This document shows positions 23,657-31,417 of a DNA stretch of 64,000 nucleotides, in pieces; the stretch's first letter is position 1; each line of letters opens with the position of its first letter. This stretch comes from an uncultured Oscillospiraceae bacterium (GTDB taxonomy: Bacteria > Bacillota > Clostridia > Oscillospirales > Oscillospiraceae): the NCBI GenBank assembly GCA_934574095.1, contig CAKTMW010000001.1:1-64000 (forward strand), written 5' to 3'. A program made the translations under genes and the position numbers. The notes below the pieces were generated by a model. That model had not been told where the DNA came from. It made no database searches and was given only the letters and a program-made list of their open reading frames with translations.

Positions 23657-24298
23657 TTATAATCCCAAGCTATCCGCCCAGCTCTGTACATCCGCCGCGC
23701 CGGTGCCGGCGGAGAACCGCTGTCCCGCCAGCCAATCGGCATCAGGAGCCAGCGAATCAAGGCCGCCGAGGCTTCCGTCAATGCCGCTGCCGCCGGAGGT
23801 GGCAAAGGGAATGACGGTCTTGCCGGAGAAGTCGTAGCTCTCCAGAAACGTATAGACGATCTTCGGTGCCTGTCCCCACCAGATGGGATGGCCGATGAAC
23901 ACCACGTCATACCCGTCCATATTGTCCACACTGCCGGAGATGGCGGGGCGGGCGGCATCGTCGTTCTGCTCCTGATTGGCCCGGCAGCCGTCGGTGTTAT
24001 AGTCCAGATCGGCGTCGGTGTAAGGCTCCTGGGGCACGATCTCGTAAAGGTCGGCGTCCAGCGCTGCTTGCAGATATTCCGCGATGGTTTTGGTATGGCC
24101 GGTGGCGGAGAAATAGGCCACCAGCACCTTGCTGCCGGTGCTTTCCGGCGTTTCCTCAGTGGGAGCGGGATCGGCGGCATCCGCGGCAGCATTGTTTTTC
24201 GGCTCGTCCGCCGCATTGCTGTCGGCGTTGGTCACGCCGCAGGCCGCCAGCGTTAGCACCATGGCTGCCGCCAGCAGCAGGGAAAACAGTTTCTTCAT
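23657..24298 (-). CDS. Flavodoxin-fold lipoprotein
   Basis: 213 residues. A lipoprotein signal (MKKLFSLLLAAAMVLTLAAC) ends in the lipobox Cys at residue 20, then a low-complexity acidic linker and a flavodoxin domain. FMN-loop motifs are VAYFSATGHTKTIA (about residue 60), VFIGHPIWWGQAPK and PFATSGGSGIDGS. An exported, membrane-anchored flavodoxin is atypical of cytoplasmic flavodoxins and suggests extracytoplasmic electron transfer. It sits between a MerR regulator and a cupin gene in one likely operon. Confidence 0.9.
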   Translation of the reverse strand: MKKLFSLLLAAAMVLTLAACGVTNADSNAADEPKNNAAADAADPAPTEETPESTGSKVLVAYFSATGHTKTIAEYLQAALDADLYEIVPQEPYTDADLDYNTDGCRANQEQNDDAARPAISGSVDNMDGYDVVFIGHPIWWGQAPKIVYTFLESYDFSGKTVIPFATSGGSGIDGSLGGLDSLAPDADWLAGQRFSAGTGAADVQSWADSLGL

Positions 24299-24302
24299 GT
24301 GG

Positions 24303-24656
24303 TCACACTCCTTTTTCTTTTTGTATCTCATGGCGCAGATAGTCCAGCCGCTGAAGCTGGCGCTCACGGAAGTGAATTTCGTCTAAGGTTTCCTTCCGTT
24401 TTTCCTCCATCATCCGCAGCCGCTGCCTGCCGCTGTCCGGCTGCTCCAGCAGGAGACGCATATAGATCTCCACCTCCTCGGCGGTAAAACCGATGTCATG
24501 CAGCGTCATGATGGTGCTGAGCCGTTCCAGGTTCTCGTCATCGTACTGCCAAGCGCCCATTACCTTTTTCACCGCGCCGCACAGTCCCCAGCTTTCATAC
24601 TCGTCCAGAATATGGGGCGGGATACGGTAGCGCTGGCTGGCCTCGTCCTTTGTCAT
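24303..24656 (-). CDS. MerR-family regulator
   Basis: 117 residues. The winged helix uses QRYRIPPHILDEYESWGL and WQYDDENLERLSTIMTLHDI, then GFTAEEVEIYMRLL and a C-terminal coiled coil (RMMEEKRKETLDEIHFRERQ). There are no metal-binding cysteines, so it senses a small molecule or oxidant rather than a metal. TAGGAG decides for ATG 24656; the ATG two codons earlier would be only 2 bases from it. It probably controls the flavodoxin-cupin genes 4 bases downstream. Confidence 0.85.
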   Translation of the reverse strand: MTKDEASQRYRIPPHILDEYESWGLCGAVKKVMGAWQYDDENLERLSTIMTLHDIGFTAEEVEIYMRLLLEQPDSGRQRLRMMEEKRKETLDEIHFRERQLQRLDYLRHEIQKEKGV

Positions 24657-24677
24657 GGCCATCACTCCTAAAGTAAA

Positions 24678-24706
24678 ATACAGGCATCCTCTGTGGATAC
24701 CTGTAT
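24678..24706 (-). promoter_or_regulatory. Dyad upstream of the MerR gene (probable operator)
   Basis: ATACAGG-c-ATCC pairs with GGAT-a-CCTGTAT around 5 bases. A 29-bp dyad just upstream of a MerR gene is where its own operator is expected. Confidence 0.6.
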
Positions 24707-24760
24707 TGTATACTCTCTTAGGCCATATGTCGAATACCTGGTTTGAGGACGCAGAAATGC

Positions 24761-25627
24761 CTAAAGCGTATTTTTGATGCCATCCAGAAACTGCTTCGCC
24801 GCCGGAGAATAGGCCTGATCCTTCTTCCACGCCAGCACCGTGCCCGTTTCCAGCGTGGGGGAGAGGGGCACGAAGGTCAGCGCGTCGGAAAGACTGCCGA
24901 AATCATAGCACAGCGCCGCGCCGACACCGTTTTTTACCATGTTGGCGGCGTTCAGGATCAGGTTGAAGGCGGCAGCCACCTCGATCTTCTCATAGGCGTC
25001 GCCAAACCAGCCCGCCAGCTCATTGCGAACCGTCTCGCGGCCGCTGATGAGCAGCGGAACGCCGATCAGATCGTTGGGCGTGACGGCGTCTTTTCGTGCC
25101 AAGGGATGGGTCTTGGGGACCAGTACGCCCCAGCGGTCCTTTTGCGGCATCCGCAAAAACGCGTACCGGCCGATGTCCACCGGCTCGGCCAGCAATCCCA
25201 TGTCCAGCAGGCCCTTTTCGATGCGCTCCTTCACATCGTCGGCGATGGCGCTGTAAATGCGGAACTGCACCAGCGGATGCTGCCTGCGGAATGTCCGGAT
25301 ATGCTCCGAAAGAAACGTCATGGCGGCGGTCTCGCCGCAGCCGATGGCGACCTCGCCGGTCAGCTCCTCCTCGTGATGCTGCAATTCCCGCTCCGCCTTG
25401 TCCGCCAGCTCCACGATCTCCTGCGCTCTGCGGCGCAGCAGCATCCCGTCCTCCGTCAGGACGACCCGGTACTGGCTGCGGTGGAACAGCTTGACGCCCA
25501 ATTCGTCCTCCAGCTGCATCAGCTGGCGGGAGAGGGTGGGCTGCGTCACACGGAGCAGCGCCGCCGCTTTTGTGATATTTTCCTCCCGCGCCACAGCGAG
25601 AAAGTAGCGCAGCACCCGCAGTTCCAT
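24761..25627 (-). CDS. LysR-family transcription regulator
   Basis: 288 residues. The N-terminal winged helix has FLAVAREENITKAAALLRVT, then QPTLSRQLMQLEDELGVKLF. The periplasmic-binding-like effector domain runs from about 90 to 288. The start is at the divergent promoter region. An aldo-keto reductase remnant lies on the other side, its probable former target. The effector is unknown. Confidence 0.92.
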   Translation of the reverse strand: MELRVLRYFLAVAREENITKAAALLRVTQPTLSRQLMQLEDELGVKLFHRSQYRVVLTEDGMLLRRRAQEIVELADKAERELQHHEEELTGEVAIGCGETAAMTFLSEHIRTFRRQHPLVQFRIYSAIADDVKERIEKGLLDMGLLAEPVDIGRYAFLRMPQKDRWGVLVPKTHPLARKDAVTPNDLIGVPLLISGRETVRNELAGWFGDAYEKIEVAAAFNLILNAANMVKNGVGAALCYDFGSLSDALTFVPLSPTLETGTVLAWKKDQAYSPAAKQFLDGIKNTL

Positions 25628-25652
25628 AGAATCACCTCAAGAATAGCATAGC

Positions 25653-25693
25653 GCGCTTCAGGCATTTTTGCAAGGCAAATATGCCTGAAGCGC
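25653..25693. promoter_or_regulatory. Long dyad between the LysR gene and the reductase remnant
   Basis: GCGCTTCAGGCAT pairs with ATGCCTGAAGCGC around a 15-base AT-rich centre. It fits a LysR operator in the divergent region, though it could also fold as an RNA hairpin. Confidence 0.6.
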
Positions 25694-25701
25694 CATATAA
25701 A

Positions 25702-25827
25702 GTGAGAATAAACGGTCTTTCCCTAACTGCCGCCGAAATGGCGCAGCTGACCGCGCTGGACAGGCGCGAACCCCTCATCGGCAAGCCGGAAACGCCGGAG
25801 CTGGTGGAATTCTCGCTGACATGGTGA
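25702..25827 (+). pseudogene. C-terminal remnant of an aldo/keto reductase
   Basis: A 41-codon open frame ends in a stop at 25825-25827. LSLTAAEMAQLTALDRREPL followed by IGKPETPE is the typical C-terminal pattern of aldo/keto reductases (x-LTxxEMAxIxALD...LIGxPExP). The catalytic barrel is absent: the remnant joins directly to the LysR intergenic region. This is a deletion scar of a gene once divergent from the LysR regulator. Confidence 0.6.
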
Positions 25828-25884
25828 AGAGGAATAGCGCCGCTGCCGCCGCGAGATGCGTCAGCGTGTGAGCCGATGGCGGCG

Positions 25885-25927
25885 TAAAAAGTACCGTGCC
25901 GTTTGCCCTAACAGGGCAAACGGCACG
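25885..25927 (-). terminator. Terminator of the acetyltransferase gene
   Basis: On the minus strand CGTGCCGTTTGCCC and its complement form a perfect stem with a short loop, followed by GGTACTTTTT. Confidence 0.88.
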
Positions 25928-25934
25928 ATATACG

Positions 25935-26570
25935 CTAATCCTTGATGTGCCTGATCTTCTCCATATCCCCGCTGCACAGGGCGTCCATATTCCGGAATAT
26001 CTTTTCCGCGTCCCAGTCCCACCACCGGAGCTTCAAAAGGTATTCCGTCAAGGTCTCATCGAACCGGCGGCGGATCACCCGGCAGGGATTGCCGCCCGCC
26101 ACGCAGTAGGCAGGAATATCCTTCACCACGACGGAATCCGCTGCGATGATGGCGCCGTCACCGATATGAACGCCCGGCATCACCGTCACGTTCTGACCGA
26201 TCCACACATCGTTCCCCACGACCGTATCGCCCTTCAGCGGCAGCTCCTCAAGGGTGGGCGCAAACCGCTCCCAGCCGCCGCCCATAATGTTGAAGGGATA
26301 GGTGGTCACGCTGTTCATGCGGTGATTCGCACCGTTCATCACAAACTCGATCCCTCTGGCGATGGCGCAGAATTTGCCGATGATAAGCTTGTCACCCAGG
26401 AATTCGTAGTGATGGGTCACGTGCTCCTGGAACCGTTCCGCGCCGTCCACGTCGTCGTAATAGGTGTAATCTCCCACCACGATATTGGGGCGGGTGATCA
26501 CATTTTTGATGTAAACCACCTGCTTGATGGCCTTATTGGGATAGATGCTGTTGGGGTCTGGCCCTGTCAT
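25935..26570 (-). CDS. Vat/CatB-type xenobiotic acetyltransferase
   Basis: 211 residues of left-handed beta-helix acyltransferase. IGKFCAIARGIEFVMNGANH carries the region with the catalytic His of streptogramin/chloramphenicol acetyltransferases. TVVGNDVWIGQNVTVMPGVH and IGDGAIIAADSVVVKDIPAY are hexapeptide repeats. The N-terminal INGP/YPN-like start and length match the Vat family. Such enzymes acetylate streptogramin A or chloramphenicol, but many chromosomal relatives have unknown substrates. AAAGGAGG precedes the ATG. Monocistronic with its own terminator. Confidence 0.85.
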   Translation of the reverse strand: MTGPDPNSIYPNKAIKQVVYIKNVITRPNIVVGDYTYYDDVDGAERFQEHVTHHYEFLGDKLIIGKFCAIARGIEFVMNGANHRMNSVTTYPFNIMGGGWERFAPTLEELPLKGDTVVGNDVWIGQNVTVMPGVHIGDGAIIAADSVVVKDIPAYCVAGGNPCRVIRRRFDETLTEYLLKLRWWDWDAEKIFRNMDALCSGDMEKIRHIKD

Positions 26571-26732
26571 ACCGCTCGCCCTCCTTTACGCTTCCGCTCT
26601 GCCGACTCTTTTTCATCAAGTATAGCATAGGGGACGCTTTTCGTCCACAAAAGGCGGACGCTTTTTAAGCGGACTTGCGCCGCAAGATCATGTGTACCTC
26701 CGCATCGCTGCAGCGGCATATCATCGCGCTGC

Positions 26733-26752
26733 CAAAAGCCGCTTTGCGGCTT
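26733..26752 (-). terminator. Short terminator after the second LysR gene
   Basis: AGCCGC-aaa-GCGGCT followed by TTTTGG on the minus strand, a few bases beyond the stop at 26759. Confidence 0.6.
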
Positions 26753-26758
26753 CTGCCG

Positions 26759-27643
26759 TTATTGATCTCCGTTCTCCGCCACCCATGTCCGCACATAGTC
26801 CACGAACAGGCGGGTGGAGTTGGACAATGCCTTCTCGTCCTTCACGCCGATACCGATGGTGCGGTGGAAGGTCATGGGCGGACGGCAGGCGGTAATGGGC
26901 GCGGGACTGTGGCGCACCATCAGCTCCGGCAGCAGACTGATGCCCAGCCCTTCCGACACCATGGACAAAATCGTCCGGTCCTCACGGGCCACATACTTCA
27001 CGTTGGGCCGGATGCCCATCTCGTCAAAGGCCGCCATGATCTCATAGTCGTCGCCCTCCTCCAGCTGGATAAAGGGCTCCGACGCCAGCAGCTCCTTGGG
27101 AAAGGTCTCGCTGCCCGCGTAAGGGTGGTCGCAGGGCACGATGACCTGCAATTCGTCCCGGTGCAGGGCGTAGGTCTGCAAGCGCTTCACCGACGGCAGC
27201 CGCAGAAAGCCGCAGTCCACCGCGCCGGTGACGATCCAGTTCTCGATCTGGTCGTAGAAATCGCCGGTGACCACCTCGAATTCAATATTGGGGTACAGCT
27301 TGCCGAAGCTCTTCAGGATGCGGGGCAGCCACTGGGCCGACACGCTGGAAAAGGTGGCGATCTTCACCAGGCCGCTATCCATGTCCTTCAGACCCTCCAC
27401 CGTCTGCATCAGGGCGTGGTGGGCGGCGCACAGCTTCTCGATCTTGGGCAGCACCGCCCGGCCGTCCGCCGTCAGCACCACGCCGCCCCGGTTGCGGCTG
27501 AGGAGCGTGATGCCCAGCTCGCTCTCCAGCGACGTGATGGCGTGACTGATGCCGGACTGGGTGAAGTTCAGCGCCTCCGCCGCCTTGGTAAAGGTGCCGC
27601 AGGACACCACCTTCAAAAACACCTGATACTTGGAAATACTCAT
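26759..27643 (-). CDS. LysR-family transcription regulator
   Basis: 294 residues. The winged helix has KYQVFLKVVSCGTFTKAAEA, then LNFTQSGISHAITSLESELGITL. The effector domain follows from about 85. Start MSISKYQ at 27643 follows GAGGTG; thirteen extra in-frame codons upstream lack a site. It is divergent from the zinc-ribbon gene at 27779, with no obvious metabolic gene beside it, so its target is unknown. Confidence 0.9.
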   Translation of the reverse strand: MSISKYQVFLKVVSCGTFTKAAEALNFTQSGISHAITSLESELGITLLSRNRGGVVLTADGRAVLPKIEKLCAAHHALMQTVEGLKDMDSGLVKIATFSSVSAQWLPRILKSFGKLYPNIEFEVVTGDFYDQIENWIVTGAVDCGFLRLPSVKRLQTYALHRDELQVIVPCDHPYAGSETFPKELLASEPFIQLEEGDDYEIMAAFDEMGIRPNVKYVAREDRTILSMVSEGLGISLLPELMVRHSPAPITACRPPMTFHRTIGIGVKDEKALSNSTRLFVDYVRTWVAENGDQ

Positions 27644-27778
27644 GAGATGCACCTCGCTGTCGTCTATGCGGCTATTATACATGACGACCGCTCATGAAAT
27701 CAATAGCAAAGATGCGTTTTACAAATGCGAGCTTCCGTGCTATCCTATGTACAGCTTACGAAACGGAGGATGTGAACC

Positions 27779-27997
27779 ATGGCCGCGCCTGCGAAGACCA
27801 TCCGCTGCGCCCTGTGCGGCAGCAGCAATGTGGCATACCGGAACGGACGCTACTGCTGCGTTTCCTGCGGCGCCCGCGGCGACCATCCCATGTCCGACGC
27901 GGAGTTGGCCTGCATCGACCAGGCCCTTTCCCTGGGCGGTGACAGTACGGAGCTGGCGGCGCTGCGACGCCGCTATCCCCGGCTGCGAGTCAGATGA
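27779..27997 (+). CDS. Small zinc-ribbon protein
   Basis: 72 residues. CALC at residues 10-13 and CVSC around 27-30 form a zinc ribbon (TFIIS/rubredoxin-knuckle style), followed by a helical tail ending in RLRVR. A GGAGG site precedes the ATG. Function unknown; a nucleic-acid-binding adaptor is possible. It ends at a strong terminator. Confidence 0.75.
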   Translation: MAAPAKTIRCALCGSSNVAYRNGRYCCVSCGARGDHPMSDAELACIDQALSLGGDSTELAALRRRYPRLRVR

Positions 27998-28050
27998 TCC
28001 CCCTATCTGTACCCAATCTTTTCCATAATGAGGGCATCCTCCCCTCGGAT

Positions 28051-28087
28051 CGCACCCGGCCACCCGCCCGTGGCCGGGTGCGGTTTT
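28051..28087 (+). terminator. Terminator after the zinc-ribbon gene
   Basis: GCACCCGGCCAC pairs with GTGGCCGGGTGC around six bases, followed by GGTTTT. Confidence 0.85.
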
Positions 28088-28132
28088 GCGCCCTCTCGGA
28101 CAAACCATATCCATCCACAAGGAGGTCTTTCC

Positions 28133-28435
28133 ATGCGCATCAACTGGTTTAAGGACGAGAACCATCTCATCTACATCAACGGCGAGACACAGCTGACGGA
28201 GCTGGAGCGGACGCTGCGCTTCCCCGGTCTGGCGGAGGCGGCCAACGCGCTGCGGCAGCGCCCCACAGCGGAGGGCTTTACCATCAAAGGCCCCAAGCGC
28301 ACCAGCGGACGGCTGTTCGTTCCGGACCTGGCCTTTGGCGAGCACATCGAAATGGGCGAAAACATCTTCTTTTTCATGGGAGAGATGCGGGAGTGCTACG
28401 TCATCTACTGGCCCGACGCGCCGGTAGCCAAATAG
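28133..28435 (+). CDS. Hypothetical protein, 100 residues
   Basis: AAGGAGG lies 8 bases before the ATG at 28133. The sequence is soluble and mixed alpha/beta: FKDENHLIYINGETQLTELE, a helix LAEAANALRQRP, then strands GFTIKGPKRTSGRLFVPDLA and ENIFFFMGEMRECYVIYWPD. I do not recognise the family. It has no signal, membrane helix or catalytic motif. Flanked by an upstream terminator and a downstream pseudogene fragment, it is probably its own unit. Confidence 0.65.
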   Translation: MRINWFKDENHLIYINGETQLTELERTLRFPGLAEAANALRQRPTAEGFTIKGPKRTSGRLFVPDLAFGEHIEMGENIFFFMGEMRECYVIYWPDAPVAK

Positions 28436-28436
28436 G

Positions 28437-28573
28437 TCCGGCGCGGGAGGCGGGACAGCCGGCGGCTTCTGTCCGCCGGAGAAGGACGCGCCGCTCTCGC
28501 CGATCACGGTCTGGTAGCCGTTGGCCCGTGCGGCTACCTCCACCAGGGTGTCTGTGGCGTCTCGGCGGCCCAT
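28437..28573 (-). pseudogene. Possible ABC-transporter ATPase fragment
   Basis: On the minus strand the frame reads ATDTLVEVAARANGYQTVIG, then ESGASFSGGQK. It looks like the segment from the alpha-helical domain to the ABC signature (GYDTVIGE-x-G-x-x-LSGGQ). Homology stops right after the signature, and nothing upstream or downstream continues it. A short decayed piece of an exporter ATPase is the best guess; chance resemblance is not excluded. Confidence 0.4.
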
Positions 28574-28580
28574 CGGCAGA

Positions 28581-28619
28581 AGAAGAGCCGGACGCCCCGC
28601 CGTCCGGCTCTTCTTTTTT
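28581..28619. terminator. Terminator at the end of the glycine cleavage operon
   Basis: AGAAGAGCCGGAC and complement GTCCGGCTCTTCT form a perfect stem with T/A-rich flanks. It lies 7 bases beyond the stop of lpdA on the minus strand. Confidence 0.85.
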
Positions 28620-28625
28620 CCGCGT

Positions 28626-30008
28626 TCAGGTCAGCTTGGCGGTCAGGGCGTCCAGCGCCTCGGTCATGGCCTCCTCGAAGGAGGGGTGGGGCCGCATGAC
28701 GCGGCGCAGCTCCTCCGCCGTCTGGCGGTTCACCATGGCGGCGCTGATCTGAGAGATCATGTCGCTGGCGTGCTGGCACATGAGGGACGCGCCCAGAATC
28801 TCACGGGTCTCGGCGTGGGCCACGATCTTCATGAAGCAGCGGCCCGGGTCCTCGATAACGGTGCGGGCGTTGCCGAACATGGTGCACTTGCCCACGGCGG
28901 CGGGAATGCCCCGCTCCTTGGCCTCGGCCTCGGTGATGCCCACCACGGCGATCTCCGGTGTGCTGTAAATGCAGCTGGGGATCACGTTCAGGTCAACGTG
29001 GTCCTGAACGCCGCACATCCGCTCCACACAGGCGGTGCCCTGGGCGGCGGCCACGTGGGCCAGCTGCACCGGGGAGGAGGCATCGCCGATGGCGTACACG
29101 CCGGGAATGCTGGTCTGGAAATTCTCGTCCACTTTCAGGCTCTTGCCCCGCGTCTCCGGGTCCATACCCTCGGCGAACACGCCGTCCCAATAGGCGCGGC
29201 GGCCGATGGCGCACAGCACCTTTTCGCCGGTGACGGTCTTTTCCGCGCCCTTTTGCAGCACGTGGACGGCAAGGCCGATCTCCGTCTCCTCCAGCGACTG
29301 CACCATGGCGCCCGTCAGCACGTCGACACCCTGCTTCTTCATGATCTGCTGGAGATTTTGGCCCAGCTCACGGTCCATGTTGGGCAGCAGGCGGTCCATG
29401 CCTTCCACCAGCGTGACGGCGCAGCCCAGATTCCGGTAAAAGGTGGCGAACTCCACGCCGATGACGCCGCCGCCGATAATGACCAGCGAGTCATAGAGCC
29501 GGCCGCAGCCCTCCAGCAGCTCGTCGGAGGTCATGACGCCGGGGAGATCCAACCCGGGGATGGGGGGCCGGACGTTGACGGAGCCGGTGGCGATGAGGAT
29601 ACGCTCAGCGGTATAGCGGTTCACCGTGCCGTCGGCGGCGGTAACATCCACCTGACCGGGCGCGGCGATGCGGCCCACGCCCTCGATAAGATCGACCTTT
29701 GCGGACTTGAGAAGCCCATGGATGCCGCTGCGGAGCTTTTCCGACACGCCGCGCTTATAGGCGAAGATCTCGCTTATGTCGAAGGTGGCGTTCGCCGCGT
29801 GAACGCCCATGGACGCGCCGTCCACCGCGTCCCGGTAGACCTGGGAGGCGTGGAGCAGCGTCTTGGTGGGGATGCAGCCCCGGTTCAGGCAGGTGCCGCC
29901 CACTTCGCGGCACTCCACCACGGCGGTGTGCAGACCCAGCGCGGCGGCCCGCAGCGCTGCGGTATAGCCGCCGGGGCCTGCGCCGATGACGATCAGTTGA
30001 TAATCCAT
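28626..30008 (-). CDS. lpdA: Dihydrolipoyl dehydrogenase (glycine cleavage L protein)
   Basis: Re-oxidises dihydrolipoyl-GcvH with FAD and NAD. 460 residues. The FAD site is VIGAGPGGYTAALRAA at the start and the redox disulfide is in GGTCLNRGCIPTK (about 39-51). The NAD Rossmann motif is VIIGGGVIGVEFA (about 175), the second FAD motif GVYAIGD, and the C-terminal His-Glu pair is in RPHPSFEEAM. Last gene of the operon, 2 bases after gcvPB, which assigns it to glycine cleavage rather than a 2-oxoacid dehydrogenase. Confidence 0.95.
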   Translation of the reverse strand: MDYQLIVIGAGPGGYTAALRAAALGLHTAVVECREVGGTCLNRGCIPTKTLLHASQVYRDAVDGASMGVHAANATFDISEIFAYKRGVSEKLRSGIHGLLKSAKVDLIEGVGRIAAPGQVDVTAADGTVNRYTAERILIATGSVNVRPPIPGLDLPGVMTSDELLEGCGRLYDSLVIIGGGVIGVEFATFYRNLGCAVTLVEGMDRLLPNMDRELGQNLQQIMKKQGVDVLTGAMVQSLEETEIGLAVHVLQKGAEKTVTGEKVLCAIGRRAYWDGVFAEGMDPETRGKSLKVDENFQTSIPGVYAIGDASSPVQLAHVAAAQGTACVERMCGVQDHVDLNVIPSCIYSTPEIAVVGITEAEAKERGIPAAVGKCTMFGNARTVIEDPGRCFMKIVAHAETREILGASLMCQHASDMISQISAAMVNRQTAEELRRVMRPHPSFEEAMTEALDALTAKLT

Positions 30009-30010
30009 TG

Positions 30011-31417
30011 TTATTCCTCCGGCTGCCAGCGCACCACGGGATGACGGGCGGCCTTCACCTCGTCGGGACGGCCGATGGGCATGTGGTGGGGCGCGGTATG
30101 CATGGTCTCCGCGTCGTCATGGGCCTTCTGATACAGCGCCCGCAGCACAGCGGCGGCGTGTTCCAGCGTTTCGGGGCCCTCCGTCTCGGTGGGCTCCAGC
30201 ATCAGCGCTTCGTGGACGATCAGCGGGAAGTACATCGTAGGCGGATGGATGCCCTCGTCGATGAGGGACTTGGACACGTCCAGCGCCGTGACGCCGGTGG
30301 TTTTTTTCAGGTCGCTGAGGTCCAGCACGAACTCATGCATACAGATGCGGTCATAGGCGGGGGTGTAGGTACCCTTCAGCAGATGCATGAGGTAGTTGGC
30401 GTTCAGCACCGCGTTCCGGGCGGCTTCGGGGATGCCCTCGCGGCCCAGCGTCAGCAGATAGGCCAGCGCCCGGACCACCACCAGGAAGTTGCCCCGGAAG
30501 CCCCGCACCTGAATGTGGCCCGGCTCCTCCGCCGTGGCGCTGTGGGGCAGATAGGGGGACAGGAAGCTCTTGCAGCCCACCGCACCTGCGCCGGGGCCGC
30601 CGCCGCCGTGAGGCGTGGCGAAGGTCTTGTGTAGGTTCATGTGGATGCAGTCAAAGCCCATATCGCCGGGACGGACAACGCCCATGACGGCGTTCAGGTT
30701 CGCGCCGTCGTAGTAGCACAGGCCGCCGGCCTCGTGGACAAGGCGGGTGATCTCCAGAATGTTGTGGTCAAAAATGCCCACGGTGTTGGGGTTGGTCAGC
30801 ATCAGACCGGCGGTATCCTCGCCCAGCACGGCACGGAGCGCGTCCAGATCCACGCAGCCGTCAGGGCCGGAGGCGATGTTCACCACCTGATAGCCGCACA
30901 TGGCGGCAGTGGCGGGGTTGGTGCCGTGGGCGCTGTCGGGCACGATGATCTTGGTGCGCTTATGGTCGCCCCGTGCGTCGTGGTACTGCTTGATCAGCAG
31001 TACGCCGGTGAACTCGCCGTGAGCGCCGGCGGCAGGCTGGAAGGTCATGTCGTCCATGCCGGTGATCTCGCACAGGTAGGACCTGGCGGTATCCAGCACC
31101 TGCTGCACACCCTGCTGGTCGGCGGCGGGAGCCAACGGGTGGACGGCGGTAAAGCCCTCCAGCGCGGCCACCTCCTCGTCGATGCGGGGGTTATACTTCA
31201 TGGTGCAGGAGCCCAGGGGATAGAAGCCGCAGTTGACGCCGTGGACTTGCTGGCAAAGCTCGGTATAGTGGCGGGAGATATCGGTCTCGCTCATTTCCGG
31301 CAGGGCGGGCTTGCTCTCGCGCCGCAGGGATGCGGGCAGCTTGACCTCAGGCACGTCACAGGCGGGCAAAAGACTGCAATGACGGCCGGGAACGCTCTTT
31401 TCAAAAATCAGCTTCAT
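30011..31417 (-). CDS. gcvPB: Glycine decarboxylase subunit 2
   Basis: 468 residues, the C-terminal half-type P protein. The PLP lysine is in NLHKTFATPHGGGGPG, with SAHGTNPATAAMCGY and GFYPLGSCTMKYNPR typical of the beta subunit. It decarboxylates glycine and passes aminomethyl to GcvH together with GcvPA. Start 31417 has AAGGAGG and overlaps the gcvPA stop by 4 bases (coupled translation). Confidence 0.96.
   Translation of the reverse strand: MKLIFEKSVPGRHCSLLPACDVPEVKLPASLRRESKPALPEMSETDISRHYTELCQQVHGVNCGFYPLGSCTMKYNPRIDEEVAALEGFTAVHPLAPAADQQGVQQVLDTARSYLCEITGMDDMTFQPAAGAHGEFTGVLLIKQYHDARGDHKRTKIIVPDSAHGTNPATAAMCGYQVVNIASGPDGCVDLDALRAVLGEDTAGLMLTNPNTVGIFDHNILEITRLVHEAGGLCYYDGANLNAVMGVVRPGDMGFDCIHMNLHKTFATPHGGGGPGAGAVGCKSFLSPYLPHSATAEEPGHIQVRGFRGNFLVVVRALAYLLTLGREGIPEAARNAVLNANYLMHLLKGTYTPAYDRICMHEFVLDLSDLKKTTGVTALDVSKSLIDEGIHPPTMYFPLIVHEALMLEPTETEGPETLEHAAAVLRALYQKAHDDAETMHTAPHHMPIGRPDEVKAARHPVVRWQPEE

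Noticed and set aside
28028-28132. N-terminal extension of the 100-residue hypothetical protein
   Set aside because: It reads through the upstream terminator hairpin; AAGGAGG clearly marks the ATG at 28133.
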